IMG/VR virus record: IMGVR_UViG_3300017613_001354
Location: 1-54,714 of that record
From: a virus
DNA length: 54,714 nucleotides
Direction: 5' to 3' (one strand)
In this document: positions 45,714 through 52,674 of the stretch, one piece after another
Layout of the letters: every line of letters begins with the position of its first letter
Position numbering within the stretch: the stretch's first letter is position 1
Translations under genes and position numbers: made by a program
The notes under the pieces: model-generated
Told to the model about the DNA's origin: nothing
Database searches by the model: none
Seen by the model: the letters and a program-made list of their open reading frames with translations, nothing else

Positions 45714-45798
45714 AGATTATCTCCTTTGGTTGGTTTTACTGCAATATTTAGAACGATAGAATGGATTCTAATCGTGTTATTTTTAATTTGTCAACCGT

Positions 45799-46302
45799 TT
45801 AATTTTCAAGCTCTTTTTTTCTCATTTCATTTTTAAAGTCTGTTATCATTTTATGGACCTCTTCCGGTGTTTTATACCCTGGGTCTCCTGGTTTTGGTTT
45901 TTTTGGCATATCGGACGGTTTGTATTTATGAGCTAATTTATAATTAACTGCTGCGGCTTTTGATTCCATTCTATCCTGTTTAGATGCTGGTTTATTATGT
46001 GGGAATCTTGGTGCGGCGTAGTTTTGTTCGATAGCTTCCCGAAAATAATAATTTGGATCGGGTGGATCGGTTGTTTGGATTGCTTTGGCCACGGATTTTC
46101 TAATGGCTTTATCCTGGGTGGGTGTGTATCGGTATCCGGCTTCTTTTTTATGGGTGAGGAATTGTTTCCATATTTCCGGGCTTGTTTTTGGTGGTGGTTT
46201 TTTTAAAGAGTCCCTTAAAAAATCATCCCCTAGGTTTAATCCCCTTTTTTCCCCCTTGGGGGGGGGTAGGGGGGGGTTTTTCTTTTCTTTTAACTTCTTC
46301 AT
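45799..46302 (-). CDS. C-terminal part of a split replication initiation protein
   Basis: A 167-aa frame. The segment SPEIWKQFLTHKKEAGYRYTP, then DPNYYFREAIEQNY resembles the C-terminal domain of phage replication initiators that recruits helicase or loader. Residues 1-20 overlap the upstream wHTH gene in another frame through the poly-C/G tracts at 46246-46277. One base shift would fuse the two genes into a protein of normal size. Confidence 0.55.
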   Translation of the reverse strand: MKKLKEKKNPPLPPPKGEKRGLNLGDDFLRDSLKKPPPKTSPEIWKQFLTHKKEAGYRYTPTQDKAIRKSVAKAIQTTDPPDPNYYFREAIEQNYAAPRFPHNKPASKQDRMESKAAAVNYKLAHKYKPSDMPKKPKPGDPGYKTPEEVHKMITDFKNEMRKKELEN

Positions 46303-46759
46303 TAGCTGCTAGATCGTTTGTGGATATTTGGACATCGTTTGTTGATATTTTGGAAATCGTTTGTGGATTTTTTAACAAAGCATTGTTGAATCGTTTGCCG
46401 TTTTTTATTTCCTCCGCTTGATATTGCTCCCAATTTAAGATAGTTATCAACCTTCCGCCCTTTGTGGATTCGTTTGTTAAAAATCCGACCATCGTTAGCC
46501 ACTTTATCGCCGTTCGTATGCTAGAATCTGACAATCCTTTGTCACATCGTTTGTGGATTGATTTTAGGGACGTTACCATCTGCCCCGGCTTTAAATGGTA
46601 AACTTGCCCGTTCCATTCCCAGGTGGCGTCTTTCCAATTTGCCATTAATAATAAGGTAATCATTACCACTTTCGTTTTAGGGGGCGCCTCTTTCCAGGCT
46701 CTCTTGGTTAATAAAACCCGATACAACCTTATCCATCCAGAATTATATTCAATGGCCAT
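46223..46759 (-). CDS. Replication initiation protein, N-terminal winged-helix part
   Basis: A 178-aa protein. GWIRLYRVLLTKRAWKEAPPKTKVVMITLLLMANW is the typical start of phage replisome-organiser/DnaD-like winged-helix proteins, followed by SIHKRCDKGLSDSSIRTAIKWL and FLTNESTKGGRLITILNWEQYQ. It ends in KPPPTPPQGGKKG at homopolymer tracts, where a +1 shift continues into the next frame. Upstream repeats may be its binding sites. Confidence 0.65.
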   Translation of the reverse strand: MAIEYNSGWIRLYRVLLTKRAWKEAPPKTKVVMITLLLMANWKDATWEWNGQVYHLKPGQMVTSLKSIHKRCDKGLSDSSIRTAIKWLTMVGFLTNESTKGGRLITILNWEQYQAEEIKNGKRFNNALLKNPQTISKISTNDVQISTNDLAANEEVKRKEKPPPTPPQGGKKGIKPRG

Positions 46760-46783
46760 GGCTCCGCTCTCCCTTCCCTGGTG

Positions 46784-46881
46784 GATTTTCTACCAGCCTG
46801 TCAAACTGGTAGATTTTCTACCAGCCTGTCAAACTGGTAGATTTTCTACCGGCTCGTCAATCTGGTAGGTTTTCTACCAGC
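46784..46881. repeat. 28-bp tandem repeats (3.5 copies), possible origin or operator
   Basis: Units start at 46784, 46812, 46840 and 46868 (partial). Each holds an inverted repeat CTACCAG/CTGGTAG around a 9-base spacer; the third copy has a few changes. They lie just upstream of the replication initiator gene in the divergent control region. This is typical of iterons or multi-site operators. Confidence 0.85.
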
Positions 46882-46891
46882 AAAAAAAAGA

Positions 46892-46961
46892 AAGCGCCTG
46901 GAACATGCACGGTGGGACCAGCCACCGCCGGGGGCTTACACCATCCGGATTCCAGACGCTT
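46892..46961. other. Folded element in the divergent control region
   Basis: An outer stem of 5 bp plus 6 bp with one mismatch (AAGCG-C-CTGGAA, 46892-46903, with TTCCAG-A-CGCTT, 46950-46961) encloses two smaller hairpins: GGTGG/CCACC (46911-46926) and CCGG/CCGG (46928-46948). No T run follows, so a plain terminator is unlikely. It could be an origin hairpin or a small RNA. Confidence 0.55.
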
Positions 46962-46987
46962 CCTTAAATTTGTATGGTTTGTATGAT

Positions 46988-47032
46988 CCGATTGCATAAT
47001 CGGATAATTACCACGATAAAAGAGAAAGTCAA
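46988..47032 (-). promoter_or_regulatory. Candidate minus-strand promoter with adjacent dyad
   Basis: On the minus strand, TTGACT (47032-47027) and TAATTA (47010-47005) are 16 bases apart and point at the replication initiator. A 16-base dyad CCGATT-GCAT-AATCGG (46988-47003) would overlap the transcription start, as an operator does. Sequence-based prediction only. Confidence 0.5.
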
Positions 47033-47215
47033 CACTTTCACGGTCGCTCTTGTTGTCAAAGTCTATAAAAAAACATAAAAACAGACCTTAGTTAAAATAA
47101 TTCATTTTTCTTTAAAATAGTTTTTTTAGCCTTTTATTAAATCAATTAAGGTATTTAATCCCTATTCTTAAAGGTTGTACCTAAACAAACCGTCAATTTT
47201 TTTTCGTTCCTTGGC

Positions 47216-47245
47216 TTGACATTGAAAATAAAGTCCTCATAATTA
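47216..47245 (+). promoter_or_regulatory. Plus-strand sigma70 promoter of the accessory operon
   Basis: TTGACA at 47216-47221 and TAATTA at 47240-47245, 18 bases apart; alternatively CATAAT at 47238 with 16-base spacing. It precedes the first plus-strand gene at 47305 and matches the promoter at 1932 at 27 of 32 positions. Confidence 0.65.
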
Positions 47246-47304
47246 GAGACCACAGGCAAAAACCCATGGCAAACAACCAAACAAAATGCAAAAGGAGTCA
47301 GACC

Positions 47305-47607
47305 ATGAAAAAAAGGCACATCAACACCGGTTGTCTCTATTCTAAGGACGGCCAAGAAATTACCATCATGGATGATCCAGACCTGGAATTAACCCACTTC
47401 ATCGACCATTCTCGGGGCATCTCCGGTTTCATAATGGGGATCGACCTATCAATCGCAGACGTTATCAAGGCTTACCTACGCAACGATTATTCCTGGTGCA
47501 AACTTAATCAAAACACCCAAACCCTGATCGATAACGATCACGAAAATAACGACCTTACCTTTATAGATTGGAAAAGCCAGTACAATCAAATGGGATCGTG
47601 TTTGTAA
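47305..47607 (+). CDS. Hypothetical protein, first gene of the right operon
   Basis: A 100-aa acidic protein. The ATG at 47305 is chosen over 47266 because AAAGGAG lies eight bases upstream. The leader (AATGCAAAAGGAG) is nearly repeated before the next gene. Not recognised. Confidence 0.6.
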   Translation: MKKRHINTGCLYSKDGQEITIMDDPDLELTHFIDHSRGISGFIMGIDLSIADVIKAYLRNDYSWCKLNQNTQTLIDNDHENNDLTFIDWKSQYNQMGSCL

Positions 47608-47640
47608 ACCAATAACCCAAAATGCAAAGGAGACCGACTA

Positions 47641-47856
47641 TTGAAATTAAAACACATCAAACTGAAACCGACCTATCTTACCTTGGCTGACCTGAACAAC
47701 GATGTTCCCTGGAATGGTGAAATCTTTGCCGAATTAATGGAAGAGCTTTTTAATACGGTCAAATTCGGTTTCGGCAATCTGAACATGCCGGCCTGGACAA
47801 CCAAACCGACCCACATCCGTTTCCTTAAACGTCAAATCAGACTCTTGCTGGCTTAG
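47641..47856 (+). CDS. Small protein paralogous to the N-terminus of the 49381 gene
   Basis: A 71-aa protein starting at TTG, with GGAG 9 bases upstream in a leader copied from the previous gene. It shares the framework HIKLK, then WF/IF-x-x-L-x-E-x-L, then LK-x-x-IR-x-LL with residues 1-85 of the protein at 49381, so the two are paralogues. Function unknown. Confidence 0.55.
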   Translation: MKLKHIKLKPTYLTLADLNNDVPWNGEIFAELMEELFNTVKFGFGNLNMPAWTTKPTHIRFLKRQIRLLLA

Positions 47857-47880
47857 ATGCCGAAAGGAACTCCAACGATT

Positions 47881-48111
47881 ATGACCGGACAAAAAAAAGT
47901 CGATTGCAATGTCAAGGCACGGAATCGAAATTGCATGGATTGTGGTAAGGCCATTAAGGCCAACATCGTAAACCGAAAGGAAAATCCCGTATTTTACTGT
48001 TTTCCTCATTTCAAAATGCGAAACCCTGGCCATTCCCGGCGTAATTATGCCATGTGGCCCAGGAAGGGAGCTGCGACCAAGTCATATTGGGATCGCAAAC
48101 CCGGCGCTTAA
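47881..48111 (+). CDS. Small Cys-containing protein
   Basis: A 76-aa basic protein with CMDCGKAI and YCFPHF, a likely zinc site. The ATG at 47881 (weak GGAA upstream) is preferred over 47857, which has no ribosome binding site. Its stop codon is part of the first arm of intercistronic RNA element copy A. Confidence 0.5.
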   Translation: MTGQKKVDCNVKARNRNCMDCGKAIKANIVNRKENPVFYCFPHFKMRNPGHSRRNYAMWPRKGAATKSYWDRKPGA

Positions 48112-48181
48112 CTTCTGCCAAGGCTCCCCGGCTCCGGTCGGGTGGCCTTATCGGTAAGTTAATCCAATCGAAAGGGGGTGA
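48108..48181 (+). promoter_or_regulatory. Repeated intercistronic RNA element, copy A
   Basis: Outer stem TTAACTT (48108-48114, including the upstream stop TAA) with AAGTTAA (48156-48162). The inner hairpin is AAGGC/GCCTT with CCCG/CGGG. The conserved tail AATCGAAAGGGGGTGA ends before the next start at 48189. Same layout as copies B, C and D. Confidence 0.7.
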
Positions 48182-48188
48182 CGAAAAC

Positions 48189-48425
48189 ATGAAAGGAACG
48201 GTAGCCGCAGATACACCGGTAGGAATCGTATCTCTGGACGGAATCCGGTTTAAGCCTTTTATTTTACCCAGGGTATTAACCAGGGGAAAGCGAAAAGGTC
48301 ATTTTGAAATTTTTCTAACCAGGGGCCGGAAAGACGGTAAGATCGTAATTGGCCAGAAAAAGATCGTAACTCGGAAGAACATCAAAACTCTTCCCTCGGA
48401 CTTCAAAGAAAAGGATGCAGAATAA
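48189..48425 (+). CDS. Hypothetical basic protein after RNA element A
   Basis: A 78-aa beta-rich basic protein. ATG 48189 follows GGGGGTGA, so the longer frame to 48054 is rejected. The stop overlaps the next start (TAATG). Not recognised. Confidence 0.55.
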   Translation: MKGTVAADTPVGIVSLDGIRFKPFILPRVLTRGKRKGHFEIFLTRGRKDGKIVIGQKKIVTRKNIKTLPSDFKEKDAE

Positions 48426-48952
48426 TGACCAAACGTGAAGCATTGGCGATATTAAAGCCAACAGATTGTAGCAAGGATGCGGTTCGATTGGCCTTTAGGA
48501 CCGAAGCCATGAACCATCATCCGGACCATGGCGGAGAAACCCGCCGTATGCAGCTTGTAAATGAAGCCTACACGACTCTTCTCAGGCACCTTGCTAACGG
48601 TTGGAACTGGACGACCTGGAATCAGAAACAGGCGAATACCGATGTTCCTTTGACCGAGACCGTTAATGCCATTTGGGAGAAAATCAAACATCTTCCCAAA
48701 ATCGACATTGAGCTTTGCGGTACCTGGATTTGGGTAAGTGGCTGCTCCAGGTCAAAAGAAGATGCGGCGCTTAGAAAAGCCCTGAAAGATGCTGGCTTTA
48801 ATTTTGCCCGGAAAAAGGAAAAATGGCAATGGCACCCGCCGGGGTACAAGAAACGGGGCAAGAAGACCTACTCCATGGATCAGATCAGGGAACACTACGG
48901 CTCCGTAGACCTGGACAAAGACGAACATAGCCAAGTAGGTGCGGCTGCGTAA
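48425..48952 (+). CDS. J-domain protein
   Basis: A 175-aa protein. The N-terminal J domain includes HHPDHGG (HPD at 32-34), flanked by the helices DAVRLAFRTEAMNHHP and MQLVNEAYTTLLR. The C-terminal part (about 85-150) is a separate basic alpha/beta region, KEKWQWHPPGYKKRGKKTYS. J proteins recruit host Hsp70 (DnaK), here perhaps for phage replication or assembly. Coupled to the previous gene. Confidence 0.8.
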   Translation: MTKREALAILKPTDCSKDAVRLAFRTEAMNHHPDHGGETRRMQLVNEAYTTLLRHLANGWNWTTWNQKQANTDVPLTETVNAIWEKIKHLPKIDIELCGTWIWVSGCSRSKEDAALRKALKDAGFNFARKKEKWQWHPPGYKKRGKKTYSMDQIREHYGSVDLDKDEHSQVGAAA

Positions 48953-48959
48953 ATTAAAT

Positions 48960-48988
48960 GGCAGGGTGAAAGCCCTGCCTTTCTTTTT
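48960..48988 (+). terminator. Rho-independent terminator after the J-domain gene
   Basis: A perfect 7-bp GC stem (48960-48966 with 48973-48979), a 6-nt loop and TTTCTTTTT. It ends the first plus-strand unit; the next gene starts 16 bases later with its own AAGGAGG. Confidence 0.75.
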
Positions 48989-49004
48989 AAAAGGAGGCGA
49001 CAAA

Positions 49005-49421
49005 ATGAAAGAGCGATTTTATTATATCCGAGACAAAAAAGAAGTCCCGGTCATAACGGTTTGTATTATAACAGACGGCGCACATCGATCAAGAGGGATC
49101 GCGCTTTGTTCTAAACTGGATATGCCCTGTAAAAAGGTTGGTCGGAAAATAGCGCGGGAACGAGCAAGATCAGCTATATTGGGAGGGAAGAGTCTTTGCC
49201 GGATTGGAAAATCAGAAAAAGATACCTTTAGTCATTTCGTTGATGCGCTTTGTTCCTGGAATTTAGATTCTATCTATATTTCAGGTTTGGCGCATGATTC
49301 TAACGATTACGATTTTTATAAAGGTCTCTTCAATCCATCATTTAGCGAATTTAAAGAAAAAATAATAAGTGGAGATAAAAATGAAAACCGCACACATCAA
49401 ATTAAAAAGCGACAATTTTAA
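49005..49421 (+). CDS. Hypothetical protein with HIT-like spacing but no motif
   Basis: A 138-aa alpha/beta protein from ATG 49005, supported by AAGGAGG. It contains VITVCIITDGAHRSRGIALCS and LCSWNLDSIYISGLAHDSND, with Cys and His spread over the protein. I do not recognise the family. The 3' end overlaps the next gene by 41 bases. Confidence 0.6.
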   Translation: MKERFYYIRDKKEVPVITVCIITDGAHRSRGIALCSKLDMPCKKVGRKIARERARSAILGGKSLCRIGKSEKDTFSHFVDALCSWNLDSIYISGLAHDSNDYDFYKGLFNPSFSEFKEKIISGDKNENRTHQIKKRQF

Positions 49422-49992
49422 TGGTGTTCATCCAGATTGCCGGGAATACACCAACCGAAGGTGGTTTAGCTCTTTACTTGAAGATTTACAAGAATTAGTC
49501 ATAGCCAACAGAGGCCCAAATTGTGGAGCTAAACATAAGCGGCTCGGTAACTTGCTGGCTCCGTGGGCGGATTACAGGTCAACCGTGGCCAGCTTGAAGA
49601 AAGATATCAGAAATCTTCTATTGCGGAAGTATCAACCGTTGGCCGACATAGATGCAGAAATTAAAATGCGAAAGGAAACCATGACCATGATTAGCTCTTG
49701 TGACATTGGATATTATACTATAATGACCGGTGGATATTATACTTTGGTTTGTAAAAACCGGGCTTTTGATAGAGCTTTTGAAAAGGAGACTAAAATGGCC
49801 GGATGCGGAAAAAAAATGGAAGAATACGTTCCAAGTGGATTTGACTACAAGAAGATCACGGTAAAATGCGGGAATACCTCACCATCGGGTGATCCCTGGC
49901 TATGTGACGATTGTGCCGAACGATATGCCGGGACGGATTGGCGCAGGGAAGCCGAACTCAATGGCGAAGCCTGGGGAGAGGATGATTATTAG
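49381..49992 (+). CDS. Two-part protein: HIKLK paralogue plus zinc-knuckle tail with its own start
   Basis: A 203-aa protein. Residues 1-85 are paralogous to the gene at 47641. Residues 139-203 begin MAGCGKKMEEYVPSG, then CGNTSPSGDPWLCDDCAERY, a Cys-rich domain often seen as a separate small phage protein. AAAGGAG lies eight bases before that internal ATG (49795), so a separate 65-aa product is likely. The fusion may be a recent loss of a stop codon. Confidence 0.55.
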   Translation: MKTAHIKLKSDNFNGVHPDCREYTNRRWFSSLLEDLQELVIANRGPNCGAKHKRLGNLLAPWADYRSTVASLKKDIRNLLLRKYQPLADIDAEIKMRKETMTMISSCDIGYYTIMTGGYYTLVCKNRAFDRAFEKETKMAGCGKKMEEYVPSGFDYKKITVKCGNTSPSGDPWLCDDCAERYAGTDWRREAELNGEAWGEDDY

Positions 49993-49994
49993 CT

Positions 49995-50070
49995 TTTGAT
50001 TTTATCCTGAATGACCGGGTGCCGGTCCGGTCATTTTGATGTAAAATCAAACTCAATCGGAAGGGGGTGA
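49995..50070 (+). promoter_or_regulatory. Repeated intercistronic RNA element, copy B
   Basis: Outer stem TTTGATTTTA (49995-50004) with TAAAATCAAA (50042-50051). Inner hairpin ATGACCGG/CCGGTCAT (50011-50034). Conserved tail CGGAAGGGGGTGA follows to 50070. TATCCTG and GATG between the stems are shared with copy C. Confidence 0.75.
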
Positions 50071-50075
50071 AAATA

Positions 50076-50321
50076 ATGATTTTATTGCTTGAAGATGAAA
50101 GCAAGGTGAAAGGAATTAAACTCAGGCCCGAGTCTGAACTTGACCTTGAAGATGTAAGGCGGTTCTTTTGTACCGTTATGGCTCATGTCGAAGTCCAAGG
50201 CGCTGCTCACATCCTGATTGACAACGGAAACGAACGAGTCAGCGAACCCAGGCACTTCATTTTGAAAAAAGCGAAAAATGTTACCCATCCAATAATAAAG
50301 GACAAAGATGAAAAAAGCTAA
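50076..50321 (+). CDS. Hypothetical protein after RNA element B
   Basis: An 81-aa protein. The ATG at 50076 is chosen because GGAAGGGGGTGA lies directly upstream; a GTG at 50067 lies inside that element. Overlaps the next frame by 14 bases. Not recognised. Confidence 0.6.
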   Translation: MILLLEDESKVKGIKLRPESELDLEDVRRFFCTVMAHVEVQGAAHILIDNGNERVSEPRHFILKKAKNVTHPIIKDKDEKS

Positions 50322-50523
50322 AGCCATTACCGATTTTGGCCGCTCTATGCCGATCACAAGCGTTAGAACCGGTAAGCCAAAGGGATACTTACCACGCTAC
50401 GCTGTTTGGGGCTATAACGGCTATTAGGACGGAAAGGACGAAGTGATTGCAACCGGGAATAGTCTTTACGATCTTAAACAGGAATTTGGCGATCTACCAT
50501 TACATCTAATAAAGGAGAGATAA
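50308..50523 (+). pseudogene. 71-codon gene interrupted by an in-frame TAG
   Basis: ATG 50308 follows AAAGGAC. The frame reads 39 codons ending YAVWGYNGY, a TAG at 50425-50427, then 31 open codons (DGKDEVIATGNSLYDLKQEF) to TAA 50521. The sequence on both sides reads as one typical small phage protein, so this is either a decayed gene or amber readthrough. TAG ends other genes here, so general recoding is unlikely. Confidence 0.55.
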
Positions 50524-50527
50524 TACC

Positions 50528-50953
50528 ATGTCAGAACCAATCATAGAATACATTGGAAAAAACGGAGTGATTAGTAATCCAGAAATAAGGCGGCTATATA
50601 TGCCGAAACCTGGGGATGTAATTGACTTTGGAGAATTTGAAGGAACCTACCCTTTTACATCCGGAAAATTTGGCCGGATCGATTCGGAAACCACTTTGCT
50701 GTATGATGATACAGACGTTCTTTCGGTTTGCTGCGGAAACGCAAGCGTCTTTTGGTGTAACAAAGACACCGTTTCAATCTCCGGGGGACCGTTCGGCGCC
50801 GTTCATAAGAACTGGCTTGATTTTATCGGTCTCAAAAAAGTAGGTTTTTGGAATTGGGGGGACAACAATCCGGGCGCTGACCAGGGTGTTCATTACTGGA
50901 TTACTCGGCCTTTGTTCCTTCTCAGCAAATATAACGAAAAAGAATTGGCTTAA
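50528..50953 (+). CDS. Hypothetical protein
   Basis: A 141-aa beta-rich acidic protein with many Trp/Gly residues (WNWGDNNPGADQGVHYW). AAAGGAGAG precedes the ATG. Its stop lies in the first arm of RNA element copy C. Family unknown. Confidence 0.6.
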   Translation: MSEPIIEYIGKNGVISNPEIRRLYMPKPGDVIDFGEFEGTYPFTSGKFGRIDSETTLLYDDTDVLSVCCGNASVFWCNKDTVSISGGPFGAVHKNWLDFIGLKKVGFWNWGDNNPGADQGVHYWITRPLFLLSKYNEKELA

Positions 50954-51026
50954 TTTTATCCTGTAATCGCCTGGGCGCAATCCGGGCGATTAGATGTAAA
51001 ATTAATCTAAAAACGGAAGGGGGTGA
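50950..51026 (+). promoter_or_regulatory. Repeated intercistronic RNA element, copy C
   Basis: Outer stem TTAATTTTA (50950-50958) with TAAAATTAA (50997-51005). Inner hairpin AATCGCC/GGCGATT (50965-50991). Tail CGGAAGGGGGTGA to 51026. Compared with copy B, both outer-stem arms change together and the inner stem is different but still perfect. Confidence 0.75.
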
Positions 51027-51031
51027 AGAAC

Positions 51032-51238
51032 TTGTATAATAGTGAACGGTTTTATGCGGCAATTCGCAAATCTGTTTACGACAATCGTGAATGGATCGAT
51101 TTAACAACGGCGTCTTACATGATAGAAATAACCGTTGAAAAGGCGGGAGAGGCCGAAAAACGCTTGCCTAATTGGGCAGTACAAAACCCAATGGTAAGGG
51201 TAGGCATTATGACGATGAAGGAGTTTAATAATGGCTAA
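51032..51238 (+). CDS. Hypothetical protein after RNA element C (TTG start)
   Basis: A 68-aa protein. TTG 51032 is preferred because copies A, B and D place the start 5-7 bases after GGTGA; the GTG at 51023 lies inside the element. Overlaps the next small membrane gene by eight bases. Not recognised. Confidence 0.55.
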   Translation: MYNSERFYAAIRKSVYDNREWIDLTTASYMIEITVEKAGEAEKRLPNWAVQNPMVRVGIMTMKEFNNG

Positions 51239-51389
51239 AACATTGCTTGGCGTCCTTTATGGCGCTGTTTCGGCATCGTTAGTGTGGAATCAAATACTGT
51301 GGCCAAGTGAGGAAGCGGTAATAGGCTTGGTATTTTGTTTCCTGGGCGGTCTGACTTATCTAATCGTTTGTGCAGTTATTGAAAGTTAA
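51231..51389 (+). CDS. 52-aa two-helix membrane protein
   Basis: Two hydrophobic segments (about residues 4-18 and 29-50) separated by a short acidic loop. GGAG lies seven bases before the ATG. It is too short to place in a family. Confidence 0.55.
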   Translation: MAKTLLGVLYGAVSASLVWNQILWPSEEAVIGLVFCFLGGLTYLIVCAVIES

Positions 51390-51408
51390 AAAAAAGGAGA
51401 CTAATAAA

Positions 51409-52131
51409 ATGGCTTACAGACACATCAATTATAACGAGTTACAGTTTATCCCATGTCCGGAATGGACGGAAACTTGGCACCCTATGTCTCACCATCAGGT
51501 TATTGTGTCCCTCGGGAAAGCGCTGGTGAATGAAGGGATCGGAATCCGTGACTATGATATCGTGGTCTCGGAAGATGGTAAGAAAATGTTTTCAACCTAT
51601 ACCCTGGACGTCAACCTTAACGGCGAAGGTTACGTTCAGATCGGCGTCAGACAGGCCACCGACAAGTCTTTTGCCCTGGGTGCAGTAGCCGGAATTCACG
51701 TTATTTGCTGCGAAAACCTGTGTTTTTCAGGCGGATACATCAATTTTAAGCGCCATACGAAGGGAATGGATGAAGATTCTTTACAAAAATTCCTAAAAGA
51801 AGCGCTTAAAACGGCTCTCAGCCGGTCAACGGATCAATGGGAATGGCAAAAAGCCCTTAGAAAGTGGTATGTCAGCCCGGATCAATTCAAGATTTTAACC
51901 TATGATCTGATTGACAAGGGAGTTATGCCGGCATCGAAGTTGAAACGGTATCAACTGGAAGTAGCGGAAGAAACCCGGTTGAATTTCAACTACCGGACCT
52001 TGTATCAAATCCACGGCGGCGTTACCCGGATGTATCGAAGCCGATCTATGGTACATCGATTACCGGGAATAACCGAACGGCTGAACGCTGCTTGTGACGA
52101 TTATGTGAACGAGTACAAGCTAGCGGCTTAA
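51409..52131 (+). CDS. DUF932-like phage/plasmid protein
   Basis: A 240-aa protein. The pattern HHQVIVSLGKALVNEGIGI, then VSEDGKKMF, then GVRQATDKSFALGAVAGIHVICCENLCF follows the DUF932 family, which is common in phages and plasmids but of unknown function. Start ATG 51409 follows AAAAGGAG. The stop lies in the first arm of RNA element copy D. Confidence 0.6.
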   Translation: MAYRHINYNELQFIPCPEWTETWHPMSHHQVIVSLGKALVNEGIGIRDYDIVVSEDGKKMFSTYTLDVNLNGEGYVQIGVRQATDKSFALGAVAGIHVICCENLCFSGGYINFKRHTKGMDEDSLQKFLKEALKTALSRSTDQWEWQKALRKWYVSPDQFKILTYDLIDKGVMPASKLKRYQLEVAEETRLNFNYRTLYQIHGGVTRMYRSRSMVHRLPGITERLNAACDDYVNEYKLAA

Positions 52132-52223
52132 CTGTTTATAGGGCTACCAGGGCGCTTCCAAGAGGCGGGGGGAGTGTCCTGGTGGTCTGAGTATGCAGTT
52201 AATCTAAAACAGAAAGGTGGTGA
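52128..52223 (+). promoter_or_regulatory. Repeated intercistronic RNA element, copy D
   Basis: Outer stem TTAACTG (52128-52134, including the upstream stop) with CAGTTAA (52196-52202). Inner stem ACCAGG/CCTGGT (52146-52183), longer loop. Tail TCTAAAACAGAAAGGTGGTGA precedes the start at 52230. Confidence 0.7.
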
Positions 52224-52229
52224 AAAAAA

Positions 52230-52433
52230 ATGGAAAGAATAGACCCGTTTGCCACTCTTGAAGAGATAAGCAAACATTTTGATAGCATAGATCAAACGGA
52301 CCCGGAGAGGCTTGTTGTGTTCCTTTCCGATGTTGTGACCAGGGGCTTTATGGAATGTTTGATGCAAGGTTCTCCGTATGAATGGGAACATGCAATCACA
52401 AAGGGAGAGGCCGCTATTTTGCAGCCAATTTGA
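52230..52433 (+). CDS. Hypothetical protein after RNA element D
   Basis: A 67-aa acidic, helical protein with start seven bases after AGGTGGTGA. Not recognised. Confidence 0.6.
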   Translation: MERIDPFATLEEISKHFDSIDQTDPERLVVFLSDVVTRGFMECLMQGSPYEWEHAITKGEAAILQPI

Positions 52434-52509
52434 GAAGTCCCAAAAAAAAGAAAAAAGCTAAAAAATGGAAAAAGGAGAAAGATAGGGAGGAAAAAAAAAG
52501 AGGAAAACC

Positions 52510-52674
52510 ATGAAGAAATTACTATTAGCTCTAAAGAACAGGCTCGACATTTGGAATCTTATTTATCACGATGTTTGGGAAACTCCGCTACCCTATGATC
52601 TGCGATTGTATAACGTAAATCGGCCAGGACATAGGCTCCACGGATCGACCCTCTCTTACAAGATTGCGAAATGA
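52510..52674 (+). CDS. 54-aa hypothetical protein
   Basis: MKKLLLALKNRLDIWNLIYH followed by a basic tail; AGAGGA lies upstream of the ATG. The next 180 bases (52675-52858) hold an AAGGGGGTGA sequence but no gene that I can support. Confidence 0.5.
   Translation: MKKLLLALKNRLDIWNLIYHDVWETPLPYDLRLYNVNRPGHRLHGSTLSYKIAK

Noticed and set aside
46240-46262. A AAA AAG slippery heptamer for -1 frameshifting
   Set aside because: It is in phase for the first replication frame, but a -1 shift hits a stop within five codons and does not reach the second frame, which needs +1 or -2.
46784-46881. CRISPR array
   Set aside because: Units are contiguous 28-bp tandem repeats without spacers and no cas genes are present.
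50308-50523. Genome-wide TAG recoding
   Set aside because: TAG ends apparently normal genes at 47854-47856 and 20146-20148, and no tRNA with CTA anticodon was seen.
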